Origin: Streptococcus bovimastitidis | Lineage (GTDB): Bacteria > Bacillota > Bacilli > Lactobacillales > Streptococcaceae | Reading direction: 5' to 3' | Assembly: GCF_001885095.1 (NCBI RefSeq) | Contig: NZ_LZDD01000002.1 | Span: 310,001 to 374,000 of the forward strand | DNA: 64,000 nucleotides | Shown here: positions 17,597 to 25,443 of the stretch, piece by piece | Layout: every line of letters starts with the position of its first letter | Position numbering within the stretch: position 1 is the stretch's first letter | Notes under the pieces: model-generated | Databases searched by the model: none | What the model saw: the letters and a program-made list of their open reading frames with translations, nothing else | Told to the model about the DNA's origin: nothing | Translations under genes and position numbers: made by a program

Positions 17597-17625
17597 ATCA
17601 TACTACAAGCCTTACTATATGGCAA
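17597..17625 (-). promoter_or_regulatory. promoter of the fas kinase operon
   Basis: Minus-strand TTGCCA (17620-17625), 17-base spacer, TATGAT (17597-17602), about 50 bases before the first kinase ATG. No copy of the fasX-type direct repeats is visible here. Confidence 0.7.
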
Positions 17626-17660
17626 TTTCTAACAATTATCATTTTTCATCAAGTGAGAAA

Positions 17661-17749
17661 AAACAAAAAATGACCCACTTAGCTTAAAGCATCCCCAATT
17701 CATAGATAGACTATCTAAAAATTGGGGTAATGTCCATTTAAGTGAGTCA
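17661..17749 (-). terminator. gltX terminator with nested stems
   Basis: An outer stem (TGACCCACTTA at 17671-17681 with TAAGTGAGTCA near 17739-17749, one mismatch) encloses an inner stem (CCCCAATT near 17693-17700 with AATTGGGG near 17720-17727). On the minus strand the outer stem is followed by a T-rich run. Confidence 0.75.
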
Positions 17750-17761
17750 CTATTTCAGATA

Positions 17762-19207
17762 TTACAACATATTGTTAATGTGTTGAATAGACTTTTCACG
17801 ACCTAATAAGTAGATTGTGTTTGGTAATTCTGGTCCATGCATTTCACCAGATACCGCAATACGGATTGGCATAAAGAGATTTTTCCCTTTGATTCCTGTT
17901 TCTTTTTGAACAGCTTTAATTTGTGGGAAGATGTTTTCGGGTTTAAAATCTTCATCAGTCATATCTTCTAATTTTTCTTTAAAGGCTTTCAAGACTGTTG
18001 GTACTGTTTCCCCTGCCATAACTTCTTTTTCAGCTTCGCTTAATTCTGGGAATTCGCTAAAGAAGAGGTCTGTTAGGGGGATGATTTCATCAGCTGATTT
18101 CAATTGTGGTTGGTAAAGTTCAACTAATTTTTCCGCTTTTTCAGTTAAGCGTCCGGCTTCTTCTAAGAAGGGTTTGCAAAGCTCAAAAACTTTAGCAAAA
18201 TCAGCATTTTTAAGGTATTCATTGCTCATCCAGTCCATTTTCTTTTGGTCAAAGGCAGCTGGTGATTTGCTGAGACGATTTTCATCGAAGAGCTCAATTA
18301 ATTGTTCTCTACTGAAGATTTCATCTTCACCACCAGGATTCCATCCTAAGAGTGCGATAAAATTGAAGACAGCTTCTGGTAAGTAACCTTTTTTGCGATA
18401 ATCTTCAATAAATTGAAGGGTGTTAGTGTCGCGTTTTGATAATTTTTTACCTGTTTCAGAATTGATAATCAAGGTCATGTGTCCGAATTCAGGTGCTTCC
18501 CAACCTAGTGCTTCATAAACCATTAATTGTTTTGGTGTGTTGGCAATGTGGTCATCTCCACGAATGACGTGAGAAATTTGCATGTCATGATCATCAATAA
18601 CAACAGCAAAGTTATAAGTTGGATAACCATCTTTTTTCTGGATAACCCAATCTCCACCTATGTTGCCACCTTCAAATTCGATATCACCTTTGACCATATC
18701 AGTCCATTTGTAAATACCAGATTCGTTGACTTTCAAACGAACAGTAGGAATAATTCCTTGCGCTTCGCGGTCAGCAATATAAGCTGCTTTTTCCTCTTCT
18801 GACATACCGATAAACTCATTAATGTAACGAGGCGTTTCACCAGCAGCTTCTTGACGTTCACGTTCAGCAGCCAATTCTTCTTCTGTGACATATGATTTGT
18901 AGGCTAAGCCTTTTTCCAAAAGTTGATCAATATATTTTTGGTAAAGTTCTAAACGCTCTGATTGACGGTAATTTTCATGGGTTTGAGGGCTTTCGTCCCA
19001 ATCCATTCCCAACCACTTGAGGTTTTCAAGCTGTGAGCGCTCACCATCTTCGACGTGTCGTTTACGGTCAGTATCTTCAATACGAATAATAAAAGTACCA
19101 CCGTGGTGACGAGCGTAAAGATAATTAAAGAGTGCTGTACGGGCATTACCGATATGCAATAACCCTGTTGGACTTGGTGCATAACGCACACGAATTGGTT
19201 TAGACAT
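17762..19207 (-). CDS. gltX: glutamyl-tRNA synthetase
   Basis: Charges tRNA-Glu (and probably tRNA-Gln for the amidotransferase route usual in streptococci). The 481-residue class I enzyme has the HIGH-type motif [11 protein letters not shown] near the start and a KLSKRD (KMSKS-type) loop. The frame is open to 19237, but the ATG at 19207 ([13 protein letters not shown]) has AGGAG 8 bases upstream and matches the family start. It is flanked by terminators and precedes the fas operon, supporting the S. pyogenes-like gene order. Confidence 0.96.
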   Translation of the reverse strand: MSKPIRVRYAPSPTGLLHIGNARTALFNYLYARHHGGTFIIRIEDTDRKRHVEDGERSQLENLKWLGMDWDESPQTHENYRQSERLELYQKYIDQLLEKGLAYKSYVTEEELAAERERQEAAGETPRYINEFIGMSEEEKAAYIADREAQGIIPTVRLKVNESGIYKWTDMVKGDIEFEGGNIGGDWVIQKKDGYPTYNFAVVIDDHDMQISHVIRGDDHIANTPKQLMVYEALGWEAPEFGHMTLIINSETGKKLSKRDTNTLQFIEDYRKKGYLPEAVFNFIALLGWNPGGEDEIFSREQLIELFDENRLSKSPAAFDQKKMDWMSNEYLKNADFAKVFELCKPFLEEAGRLTEKAEKLVELYQPQLKSADEIIPLTDLFFSEFPELSEAEKEVMAGETVPTVLKAFKEKLEDMTDEDFKPENIFPQIKAVQKETGIKGKNLFMPIRIAVSGEMHGPELPNTIYLLGREKSIQHINNML

Positions 19208-19353
19208 TCTAGTTCTCCTATTCCTATTAAAAAGCATTTTAGTCAGCTAAAAACAAGCAACAATGAATCTTGAGCTTGTTCTCTTTGGTCATTTCACTAA
19301 CTATTAATGTTTCAAATCTTTACTATTATAGCATATTTTCCACCTTTGAGTAT

Positions 19354-19384
19354 AAAAAATCAGCCTTAAAAAAGCTGATTTTTG
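19354..19384. terminator. terminator downstream of the AIM24-like gene
   Basis: AATCAGC (19359-19364 region) and GCTGATT (19374-19380) form a stem with a T-run on the minus strand. Confidence 0.75.
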
Positions 19385-19392
19385 TCTTCTGA

Positions 19393-20106
19393 TTAATTGC
19401 TACTTGTCGTGATATATCTTTGGAGTGATGAAGCAAATTGTTGAAGATTTAGGGTTTGAACGTAGATTTCTCCCACGCCACGGAAAGTATTAACCACACC
19501 TTCTCCTGTTCCAATAGACTGCATAAAGCCATTTTCTAAATGGATATCATAATCCAGCTCTTTGCTCCAAGCAACAACGTGGGCATTATCAATTGTCATC
19601 TCACCACCGTTTAAATCAATTTTCTTAATTGATCCAAATGAATTGGCTAATAAAGTTCCTTGGCCACTTGTTGTCATAACGAAGAGTCCACCTTGACCAC
19701 CGAATAAGGCTTTACCAATACTTTGACGTTCCATTGTGTATTGGGCAGAACCATCAAGCGCTAAGAAGGCACCATCATTGAGTCGGTATTGTTTGTCACC
19801 GAGTTCAAGGGCAATAACCTGTCCAGGAGTGTTGGGAGCTAAAGCTAGTTTGCCATTATCACTAGAAGAATGAGCTTGGGTAATAAAGACTGACTCACCT
19901 GAAACCATTGAACGACCGATAGCTCCGACCAATTTACCTAAACCTGAACCTTTACTGTTCAGTTTTGTCGATAATTGGACTTCAGGGTTGTGATAAACCA
20001 TACTTCCATGTTGTAAAAAGATTGACTCTCCGTTCTCTAAGTCGATCTCTACCAAAGGGAATTGCATGTTTGAATCGATTGTGAATTTCATCCGGTTATC
20101 TGCCAT
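19393..20106 (-). CDS. AIM24/TIGR00266-family protein
   Basis: A 237-residue soluble beta-rich protein with regularly spaced Gly-rich turns (GGQGGLFVMTTSGQGTLL). It fits the TIGR00266/AIM24 family, whose members form trimeric beta prisms. Biochemical role is unknown; mitochondrial AIM24 affects membrane organisation but transferring that role would be speculation. No signal peptide or membrane segment is present. AGGAG lies just before the ATG. It stands alone between terminators. Confidence 0.8.
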   Translation of the reverse strand: MADNRMKFTIDSNMQFPLVEIDLENGESIFLQHGSMVYHNPEVQLSTKLNSKGSGLGKLVGAIGRSMVSGESVFITQAHSSSDNGKLALAPNTPGQVIALELGDKQYRLNDGAFLALDGSAQYTMERQSIGKALFGGQGGLFVMTTSGQGTLLANSFGSIKKIDLNGGEMTIDNAHVVAWSKELDYDIHLENGFMQSIGTGEGVVNTFRGVGEIYVQTLNLQQFASSLQRYITTSSN

Positions 20107-20205
20107 TGGAACTCTCCTTTAAAAATCTCCATATTTAGTTTTTCTAACACCCTCAGTATAGCCTATTTCAAGAGCTTTTGTCCAATGTTTACATAAGAAT
20201 ATTAA

Positions 20206-20238
20206 GAAAAAAAGAGAGAATTATTTTCCCTCTTTTTG
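20206..20238 (-). terminator. terminator downstream of carbonic anhydrase
   Basis: Minus-strand AGAGGGAA and TTCTCTCT arms flanking an AATAA loop, followed by a T-run. Confidence 0.7.
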
Positions 20239-20247
20239 TTGTTATTT

Positions 20248-20745
20248 TTAAGCTTTTACTTGAGTCATTTTACCAGTATCCACATCATAAACAGCCCCGT
20301 TAATCACGACGTCTTCTGGGATAAGTGGTGACTCTCTCAAAATACGCATATCCTCACGAACAGATTCTGCCACATCTTGGAAAGGATAGAAATCCTTACC
20401 TGAAACATCCACACCTAATTCTTGATGGATATGTTGAGCAAAACTTTCATTGGTAAAGGTTTGAGCTCCACAATCAGTATGATGAAGAACAACAATTTCC
20501 CGTGTTCCCATTTGTTGTTGGGAAATAACCAGTGAACGAATCATATCATCGGTTGCACGACCCCCAGCATTTCGCAAAATATGGGCATCACCAAGTGCCA
20601 AACCCAGTGCATGAGCCACATGGAGCCGAGAATCCATACAGGTCAAGATAGCAACCCTGGTCTTTGGCTTTAATGGCAAATGTGCTGTTCCGTGAAGATC
20701 AACATAGGCACTATTGGCTAACATGAAACTTTCAAAATATGACAT
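20248..20745 (-). CDS. beta-class carbonic anhydrase
   Basis: Interconverts CO2 and bicarbonate in the cytoplasm. The 165-residue protein has the beta-class zinc ligands and active-site dyad: CMDSRL near residue 36, and HHTDCG near residue 88. This is the short streptococcal form, whose members often support growth at ambient CO2. It is monocistronic: 154 bp from radA upstream and followed by a terminator. Confidence 0.9.
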   Translation of the reverse strand: MSYFESFMLANSAYVDLHGTAHLPLKPKTRVAILTCMDSRLHVAHALGLALGDAHILRNAGGRATDDMIRSLVISQQQMGTREIVVLHHTDCGAQTFTNESFAQHIHQELGVDVSGKDFYPFQDVAESVREDMRILRESPLIPEDVVINGAVYDVDTGKMTQVKA

Positions 20746-20899
20746 AATTCCTCCTTAAAATGACTCTACCGCTAAACAAATTCTTGTAGCCATCATAGCA
20801 CTTTAACAGCAAAAATTCTAAAATTTTAACTCATTCAGAAGAAATGTTCGCATATTTAATTTGATATGTTAAATAATTCCGATAAATAGTGTCTATTTC

Positions 20900-22270
20900 C
20901 TAACCTTTGTTAGAAAAGACTGCTTTCAATACCTGGCCGACAGTGGTCACCCCTACAACCTCAATACTTTTTGGAATATCAAGACCTTGGAGAGCATTTT
21001 TAGGGACATAAATTTTGGTAAATCCTAACTTGGCTGCCTCATTAATCCTTTGTTCAATCCGCGTTACCCGCCGAATTTCACCTGTTAAGCCAATTTCCCC
21101 CAAGAAGGCTACTTGGGGATTGGTCGGCATTTCTTTATAACTAGATGCAATCGCAACGGCAACCGCAAGGTCAATGGCTGGCTCATCCAATTTAACGCCG
21201 CCGGCAGCCTTTAAATAGGCATCCTGATTCTGCAGAAGCAAGCCACAGCGTTTTTCCAAAACTGCCATAATTAAACTAACACGGTTGAAGTCCAAGCCTG
21301 TTGTTGTCCTCCGGGCATTCCCAAAAACAGTCGGAGTTACTAAGGATTGAATCTCGGCAAGAATTGGTCGACTACCTTCCATTGTAACCACGATCGCTGA
21401 ACCAGTGGCGCCGTCTAAGCGTTCCTCGAGAAAGACTTGACTAGGGTTGGTCACTTCTACCAAACCAGCTGATTGCATTTCAAAAATCCCAATTTCATTG
21501 GTAGAACCAAAGCGATTTTTGACGGCTCTTAGAATTCTAAAGGTATGATGACGCTCACCTTCAAAATATAGAACAGTATCCACCATGTGTTCTAACATTC
21601 TTGGGCCGGCAATAGTTCCCTCTTTAGTGACATGGCCAACAATGAAAGTTGCAATATTATTGGTTTTAGCCAACTGCATTAATTCAGCCGTAACTTCTCG
21701 AACTTGACTGACAGACCCTTGGACACCCGAAATTTCAGGACTCATGATGGTTTGAATGGAATCGATGATGAGAAAATCAGGTTGAATTTTTTCGATTTCC
21801 GCCCGTACATTTTGCATATTGGTTTCCGCATAGAGATAAAATTCATTGTCAATATCGCCTAAACGCTCACTCCGCAATTTAATTTGTTCTGCTGATTCCT
21901 CACCTGAAACATATAAAACGGTACCTTTGTTAGCCAATTGTGTCGACACTTGTAAGAGCAAGGTCGATTTCCCAATACCTGGGTCCCCACCAATCAAAAT
22001 CAAACTGCCGGGAACAACACCACCACCCAAGACACGGTTAAATTCATCCATGTCTGTCTTTGTCCTTGCATAATTAATGTTATCAACATCTTTAAGTTTA
22101 ACCGGTTTGCTTCTTTCACCCGTTAAACTGACACGAGCATTCTTAACTTCTTGAACTTCCACTTCTTCCACAAATGAAGACCAGGCCGAACAATTGGGGC
22201 AGCGTCCCAAATATTTTGGCGAATGGTAACCACATTCCTGACAGACAAAAGTTGCTTTTTTCTTTGCCAT
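20900..22270 (-). CDS. radA: DNA repair protein RadA
   Basis: RecA-like helicase that extends D-loops in recombination and natural transformation. The 456-residue protein starts with a C4 zinc finger (CQECGY and CPNC). Next come Walker A ([10 protein letters not shown]), the RadA-specific KNRFG motif (residues about 252-256) and a Lon-like C-terminal domain. It follows dut by 29 bp and is probably co-transcribed with it. Confidence 0.96.
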   Translation of the reverse strand: MAKKKATFVCQECGYHSPKYLGRCPNCSAWSSFVEEVEVQEVKNARVSLTGERSKPVKLKDVDNINYARTKTDMDEFNRVLGGGVVPGSLILIGGDPGIGKSTLLLQVSTQLANKGTVLYVSGEESAEQIKLRSERLGDIDNEFYLYAETNMQNVRAEIEKIQPDFLIIDSIQTIMSPEISGVQGSVSQVREVTAELMQLAKTNNIATFIVGHVTKEGTIAGPRMLEHMVDTVLYFEGERHHTFRILRAVKNRFGSTNEIGIFEMQSAGLVEVTNPSQVFLEERLDGATGSAIVVTMEGSRPILAEIQSLVTPTVFGNARRTTTGLDFNRVSLIMAVLEKRCGLLLQNQDAYLKAAGGVKLDEPAIDLAVAVAIASSYKEMPTNPQVAFLGEIGLTGEIRRVTRIEQRINEAAKLGFTKIYVPKNALQGLDIPKSIEVVGVTTVGQVLKAVFSNKG

Positions 22271-22299
22271 AACTTCTTCTTTTCCTTAAAATGACTCTC

Positions 22300-22746
22300 T
22301 TAGTGACCGGTAGAGCCAAAACCGCCAGTTCGAACACCTTCCGCCTGATCACCATCAACCAAAAGATATGGAGCGAAAACAGCTTGCACAATCCGTTCCC
22401 CAACTTCTAAAGTAACTGACTGATCCGTAATATTTTGCATCTGCGCAAAAATATGGCCTTCGTTGGCCTCATTATTATAGTAGTCACCATCAATCACACC
22501 AACGGAATTGATTAATACTAAACCTTTTTTACGCGGATTAGACGAGCGATCATAAAGGTAAAGAACTTCTCCAGCTTGCATGTAAGCTTTCACTCCAGTT
22601 GCTACCAATTTAATCTCACCCGGAGCAATTTCAATCGCCTCTGCCACCTTTAAGTCATATCCAGCTGCATGTTTTGTTTCTCTTTTGGGTAATAGCTGAG
22701 CAGCGTCAGCATATTTTGAAATTAACTCGAAGCCACGTACTTTCAT
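22300..22746 (-). CDS. dut: dUTP diphosphatase
   Basis: Hydrolyses dUTP to dUMP, keeping uracil out of DNA. The trimeric-type enzyme of 148 residues has motif 1 (AGYDLKVAE), motif 2 (DRSSNPRKKG), the uridine-binding segment (GVIDGDYYNNE) and the C-terminal GGFGSTG loop. It is first in the dut-radA operon. Confidence 0.92.
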   Translation of the reverse strand: MKVRGFELISKYADAAQLLPKRETKHAAGYDLKVAEAIEIAPGEIKLVATGVKAYMQAGEVLYLYDRSSNPRKKGLVLINSVGVIDGDYYNNEANEGHIFAQMQNITDQSVTLEVGERIVQAVFAPYLLVDGDQAEGVRTGGFGSTGH

Positions 22747-23014
22747 TAAATTACTTCCTTTTCTCTACAAAATTCATTCTCCCTATTATAAATTATTCGT
22801 AAAAGAATAGCAAAAATACCCCATCTAAACAAAAAAGAAGCACTATATTTTTATAGTCTTAAAAGAAAATGACAAGAAAATTGCTTCACAAATTAAAAGA
22901 GTTATAGTCTTGGCACTTAATAAATCTCTTGTCATCTACTCCTAGTAGCTAAACGTGACTCAAAGCACTACATCCTGTGTCACTATATTAAAAAACTATA
23001 GCTCGCTTATTGTG
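22747..23014. other. intergenic region with dyads, no gene seen
   Basis: About 270 bases between divergent dut and the small membrane-protein genes without a convincing ORF. It holds a perfect 9-bp inverted repeat, ATGACAAGA (22869-22877) and TCTTGTCAT (22927-22935), 49 bp apart. Two shorter dyads are ACTATA/TATAGT near 22842 and CTAC-TCCTA-GTAG near 22938. A small RNA or operator cannot be shown. Confidence 0.35.
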
Positions 23015-23043
23015 TTGACATGAGATTATGAGAAGACTATAAT
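23015..23043 (+). promoter_or_regulatory. consensus sigma-A promoter of the small membrane-protein cassette
   Basis: TTGACA (23015-23020), exactly 17 bases, TATAAT (23038-23043), a perfect match to consensus. It lies about 33 bases before the first ATG. Confidence 0.88.
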
Positions 23044-23075
23044 AATCTCAATTCCATTAAAGAAAGCGTGATCTT

Positions 23076-23414
23076 ATGCCAACAGAATGGCCTTTATATC
23101 TCTTTTATCTCCTTGTTTTCCTCATCTTTTTCTTGACCAGAACGGCAAGACCTTGGGCTGGCAAAAATATATCTTCTCCTAAATTAATCAAATTTAATAA
23201 AGATGGACCAAAGGTCGTCTTATCTGACTACCCTCAATTGTTAAAGAAGATTAAAATTATTCATCATTTTCAAAATGATATTGCCTATAGTGTTCAAACT
23301 AACCTCACTAATGATCAACTCATGCAATTGCTCAGTCAAACATTAGAATTAAATCCTAGTCACATAAGCATTCAAAATTCACAATATATCAGTATGGGAC
23401 CAGCGGTCCATTAA
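23076..23414 (+). CDS. small membrane-anchored protein, first of three paralogues
   Basis: 112 residues: one N-terminal membrane helix (about residues 6-22), then a short basic stretch and a soluble domain of about 80 residues. The segment KIIHHFQNDIAYSVQTN followed by LTNDQLMQLLSQ parallels the next two proteins, so the three are diverged paralogues. No known family is recognised. It heads a three-gene cassette under a consensus promoter and a strong hairpin end. The ribosome-binding site is weak (AAAGAAAG). Confidence 0.65.
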   Translation: MPTEWPLYLFYLLVFLIFFLTRTARPWAGKNISSPKLIKFNKDGPKVVLSDYPQLLKKIKIIHHFQNDIAYSVQTNLTNDQLMQLLSQTLELNPSHISIQNSQYISMGPAVH

Positions 23415-23434
23415 TATAGAAAGGTCTAATCACC

Positions 23435-23776
23435 ATGGAATTAGTATTACAAATACTTGTTTTTGTCCTACTTATTGCCATCGTCAATTTTATGATTTCT
23501 TCAGCCTTCAAGGGCATGTCAAAAGCTACCAAAATCAGTGGTTATAGTTATGTCATTAAACTTAATACTGAAAAAGAAGTTGACTTAGCAAAAAATACCA
23601 CTTTATTAAGAAATATCAAAATCATTTCTCACGCGCCCAGCTCAGATATCTATTCTGTTAAATCAAAAATAAATGATAAAGCCTTAAGAGAAAGTATCAA
23701 AAAAGCATACAACTTAAGTAATCAAGAAGTGTCTGTAACATCATTCCAAGTTTCAGGTACTTTAGGGGCAGTCTAA
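23435..23776 (+). CDS. small membrane-anchored protein, second of three paralogues
   Basis: 113 residues with one N-terminal helix (about residues 4-24) and a soluble domain containing KIISHAPSSDIYSVKSK, LRESIKKAYNL and a final beta-like strand VSVTSF. The domain aligns with the first protein by the shared KII-H...YSV...L pattern. It begins 20 bp after the preceding stop. Function unknown. Confidence 0.65.
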   Translation: MELVLQILVFVLLIAIVNFMISSAFKGMSKATKISGYSYVIKLNTEKEVDLAKNTTLLRNIKIISHAPSSDIYSVKSKINDKALRESIKKAYNLSNQEVSVTSFQVSGTLGAV

Positions 23777-23830
23777 TTGAAAGACAAACAACTGAAAAAA
23801 TAAGAAAGCTAAATTTTGAAAGGAACAAGA

Positions 23831-24190
23831 ATGCTAGAAGCCGCTCTATTCATTAAAAGTGATCCCTACATCATAGTTGGCGAAATCACTGTTCTTATCC
23901 TGATTATTGGTTTTATCTATTTCCAAAGAGGATTAAAAGCCAATAATGAAAAGCCAATTCCTTACTCCACTTTAATCATTTTTAAAGCTGCCGATAAAAA
24001 ACCAACAGATTATCCGCAGCTTGATCAATTATGTCATTGGACTTATCGCAAAAATCTTGGTGGCTATTATGGTCAAACAAAGCAGAATCCAAACGACATT
24101 CGCAAAATGATTTTGGAAAGATATCATCTGGATAAAAATCAAGTTGAAGTCCGTAATCTCCGATTTACCTGGTTTTCACTTAACTCCTAA
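23831..24190 (+). CDS. small membrane-anchored protein, third of three paralogues
   Basis: 119 residues from the ATG at 23831 (MLEAALFIKS), chosen because AAAGGAA lies 6 bases upstream; the frame is also open from a TTG at 23816. One helix spans about residues 12-33. The soluble part has the same pattern (PTDYPQLDQL, IRKMILERYHLDKNQVEVRN) as its upstream neighbours but is the most diverged. It is last in the cassette and followed by a perfect 15-bp hairpin. Function unknown. Confidence 0.65.
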   Translation: MLEAALFIKSDPYIIVGEITVLILIIGFIYFQRGLKANNEKPIPYSTLIIFKAADKKPTDYPQLDQLCHWTYRKNLGGYYGQTKQNPNDIRKMILERYHLDKNQVEVRNLRFTWFSLNS

Positions 24191-24192
24191 TA

Positions 24193-24230
24193 GAAAAGGT
24201 CTAGCCTCTTAATAGGCTAGACCTTTTCTC
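24193..24230 (+). terminator. perfect 15-bp hairpin ending the small-protein cassette
   Basis: GAAAAGGTCTAGCCT (24193-24207) pairs perfectly with 24214-24228 across a 6-base loop. The stem itself ends in TTTTC, so it can act as a terminator although no long T-run follows. Confidence 0.75.
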
Positions 24231-24240
24231 AGATGGTGGT

Positions 24241-24276
24241 AAAAGAATCCCATTTTATTAGATGGGATTCTTTTTA
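24241..24276. terminator. terminator between small-protein cassette and ybaN-like gene
   Basis: AGAATCCCAT (24244-24253) pairs with ATGGGATTCT (24262-24271). A T-rich tract follows on the plus strand and a short TTTT on the minus strand, just after the ybaN-like stop. Confidence 0.72.
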
Positions 24277-24633
24277 TTTTTCTGGTACAAATCTAAATAA
24301 TACAAATGACATAATGGTTGTCATGGTGAAAAAGAGAATTTTCACCCAAACAAAAGGTGCAAAGATAATGGAGATTCCCATTAAAATCCAAACTTGGACC
24401 AAAATTTGTTTCTTGCGCTCACGTTTGATAATACGAGTTTCTAAATAATCACCAACATAATATTTATAGACTTTGGTTCCACATAACCAATCGTTGAAAC
24501 GATTTGAACTGCGTGAAAAACAAAAACCAGCTAAAAGAAGCAAGGGAGTTGTTGGTAAAATAGGTAAGGGAATACCAATAATGGCGAGAGCGAAGCTGAC
24601 ACAGCCAGCAATAATATATAGTGTCTTTTTCAT
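24274..24633 (-). CDS. YbaN/DUF454-family small membrane protein
   Basis: 119 residues, with two hydrophobic hairpins and the family signature PILPTTPLLLLAGFCFSRSS near residue 30, typical of DUF454 (YbaN-like) inner-membrane proteins. The biochemical role of the family is not established. It is monocistronic, with no good promoter identified by eye in the AT-rich upstream region. Confidence 0.8.
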   Translation of the reverse strand: MKKTLYIIAGCVSFALAIIGIPLPILPTTPLLLLAGFCFSRSSNRFNDWLCGTKVYKYYVGDYLETRIIKRERKKQILVQVWILMGISIIFAPFVWVKILFFTMTTIMSFVLFRFVPEK

Positions 24634-24711
24634 ATAAATCCTTTTATTTAGTTTTTCAATATATCATTATAACAAAAATTCACTCCTTCAGCTTATTCAT
24701 TTGCTTATAAG

Positions 24712-24734
24712 AATATTCAAGATAAATGAATATT
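24712..24734. promoter_or_regulatory. AT-rich inverted repeat upstream of the flavin reductase operon
   Basis: AATATTCA (24712-24719) and TGAATATT (24727-24734) are perfect 8-bp arms 7 bp apart. They lie immediately upstream of the -35 of the promoter at 24746-24774. Position suits an operator; the regulator is unknown. Confidence 0.4.
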
Positions 24735-24745
24735 TCAGAAAATAA

Positions 24746-24774
24746 TTGATATTATTGCAATAAAGCGTTATCAT
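24746..24774 (+). promoter_or_regulatory. promoter of the flavin reductase operon
   Basis: TTGATA (24746-24751), 17-base spacer, TATCAT (24769-24774), about 50 bases before the ATG at 24823. Confidence 0.6.
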
Positions 24775-24822
24775 AAAGACAAGATATAAAAGTCTTGAAA
24801 TTTTAGAAATAGAGGAAAAATT

Positions 24823-25425
24823 ATGAAAGTCATTGGTCTTGTTGGTACTAATTCAAGCCGTTCCACTAACCGTCAGCTTCTCCAATACATGTCAAATCAT
24901 TTTGCCGATAAAGCAGAAATTGAATTGATGGAAATCAAGGATTTACCACTCTTCAATAAGCCTGCTAATAAGGAATTACCTGAAAGTGTTATGGAAATGG
25001 CCGCAAAAATTCAAGAGGCTGATGGCGTCATCATCGGTACTCCAGAATATGACCATTCTATCCCTGCTTCACTGATGAACGCCTTGGCCTGGTTGTCTTA
25101 CGGTATTTACCCATTACTCGGTAAGCCAGTTATGATTACAGGGGCTTCATATGGTACTCTTGGCTCATCTCGTGCTCAATTGCAGTTGCGTCAAATTTTA
25201 AATGCGCCTGAATTGAAAGCGACTGTTCTTCCTGATGAATTTTTACTTTCTCATTCATTACAAGCATTTGATGCTAATGGTAATCTTTTTGACCTAGAAA
25301 CCATTCAAAAATTAGATGCTATCTTCGATGATTTCCGTATTTTTGTTAAAATTGCTGGAAAATTATCTAATGCTCAAGAACTTTTGCGTAAAGAAGCTGA
25401 AGATTTTGATTGGGAAAACTTGTAA
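24823..25425 (+). CDS. NAD(P)H-dependent FMN reductase family protein
   Basis: 200 residues with a flavodoxin-like fold of the NADPH-dependent FMN reductase family. The phosphate-binding N-terminus GTNSSRSTNRQLL and the signature GTPEYDHSIPASLMNALAWLS (residues about 66-86) are visible. It would reduce flavin or small acceptors such as quinones or azo compounds using NAD(P)H. AGAGGA is the ribosome-binding site. A larger paralogue follows 18 bp downstream, so the two are co-transcribed and may act together. Confidence 0.85.
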   Translation: MKVIGLVGTNSSRSTNRQLLQYMSNHFADKAEIELMEIKDLPLFNKPANKELPESVMEMAAKIQEADGVIIGTPEYDHSIPASLMNALAWLSYGIYPLLGKPVMITGASYGTLGSSRAQLQLRQILNAPELKATVLPDEFLLSHSLQAFDANGNLFDLETIQKLDAIFDDFRIFVKIAGKLSNAQELLRKEAEDFDWENL

Positions 25426-25443
25426 TAAGAAAGGATCTTACCT

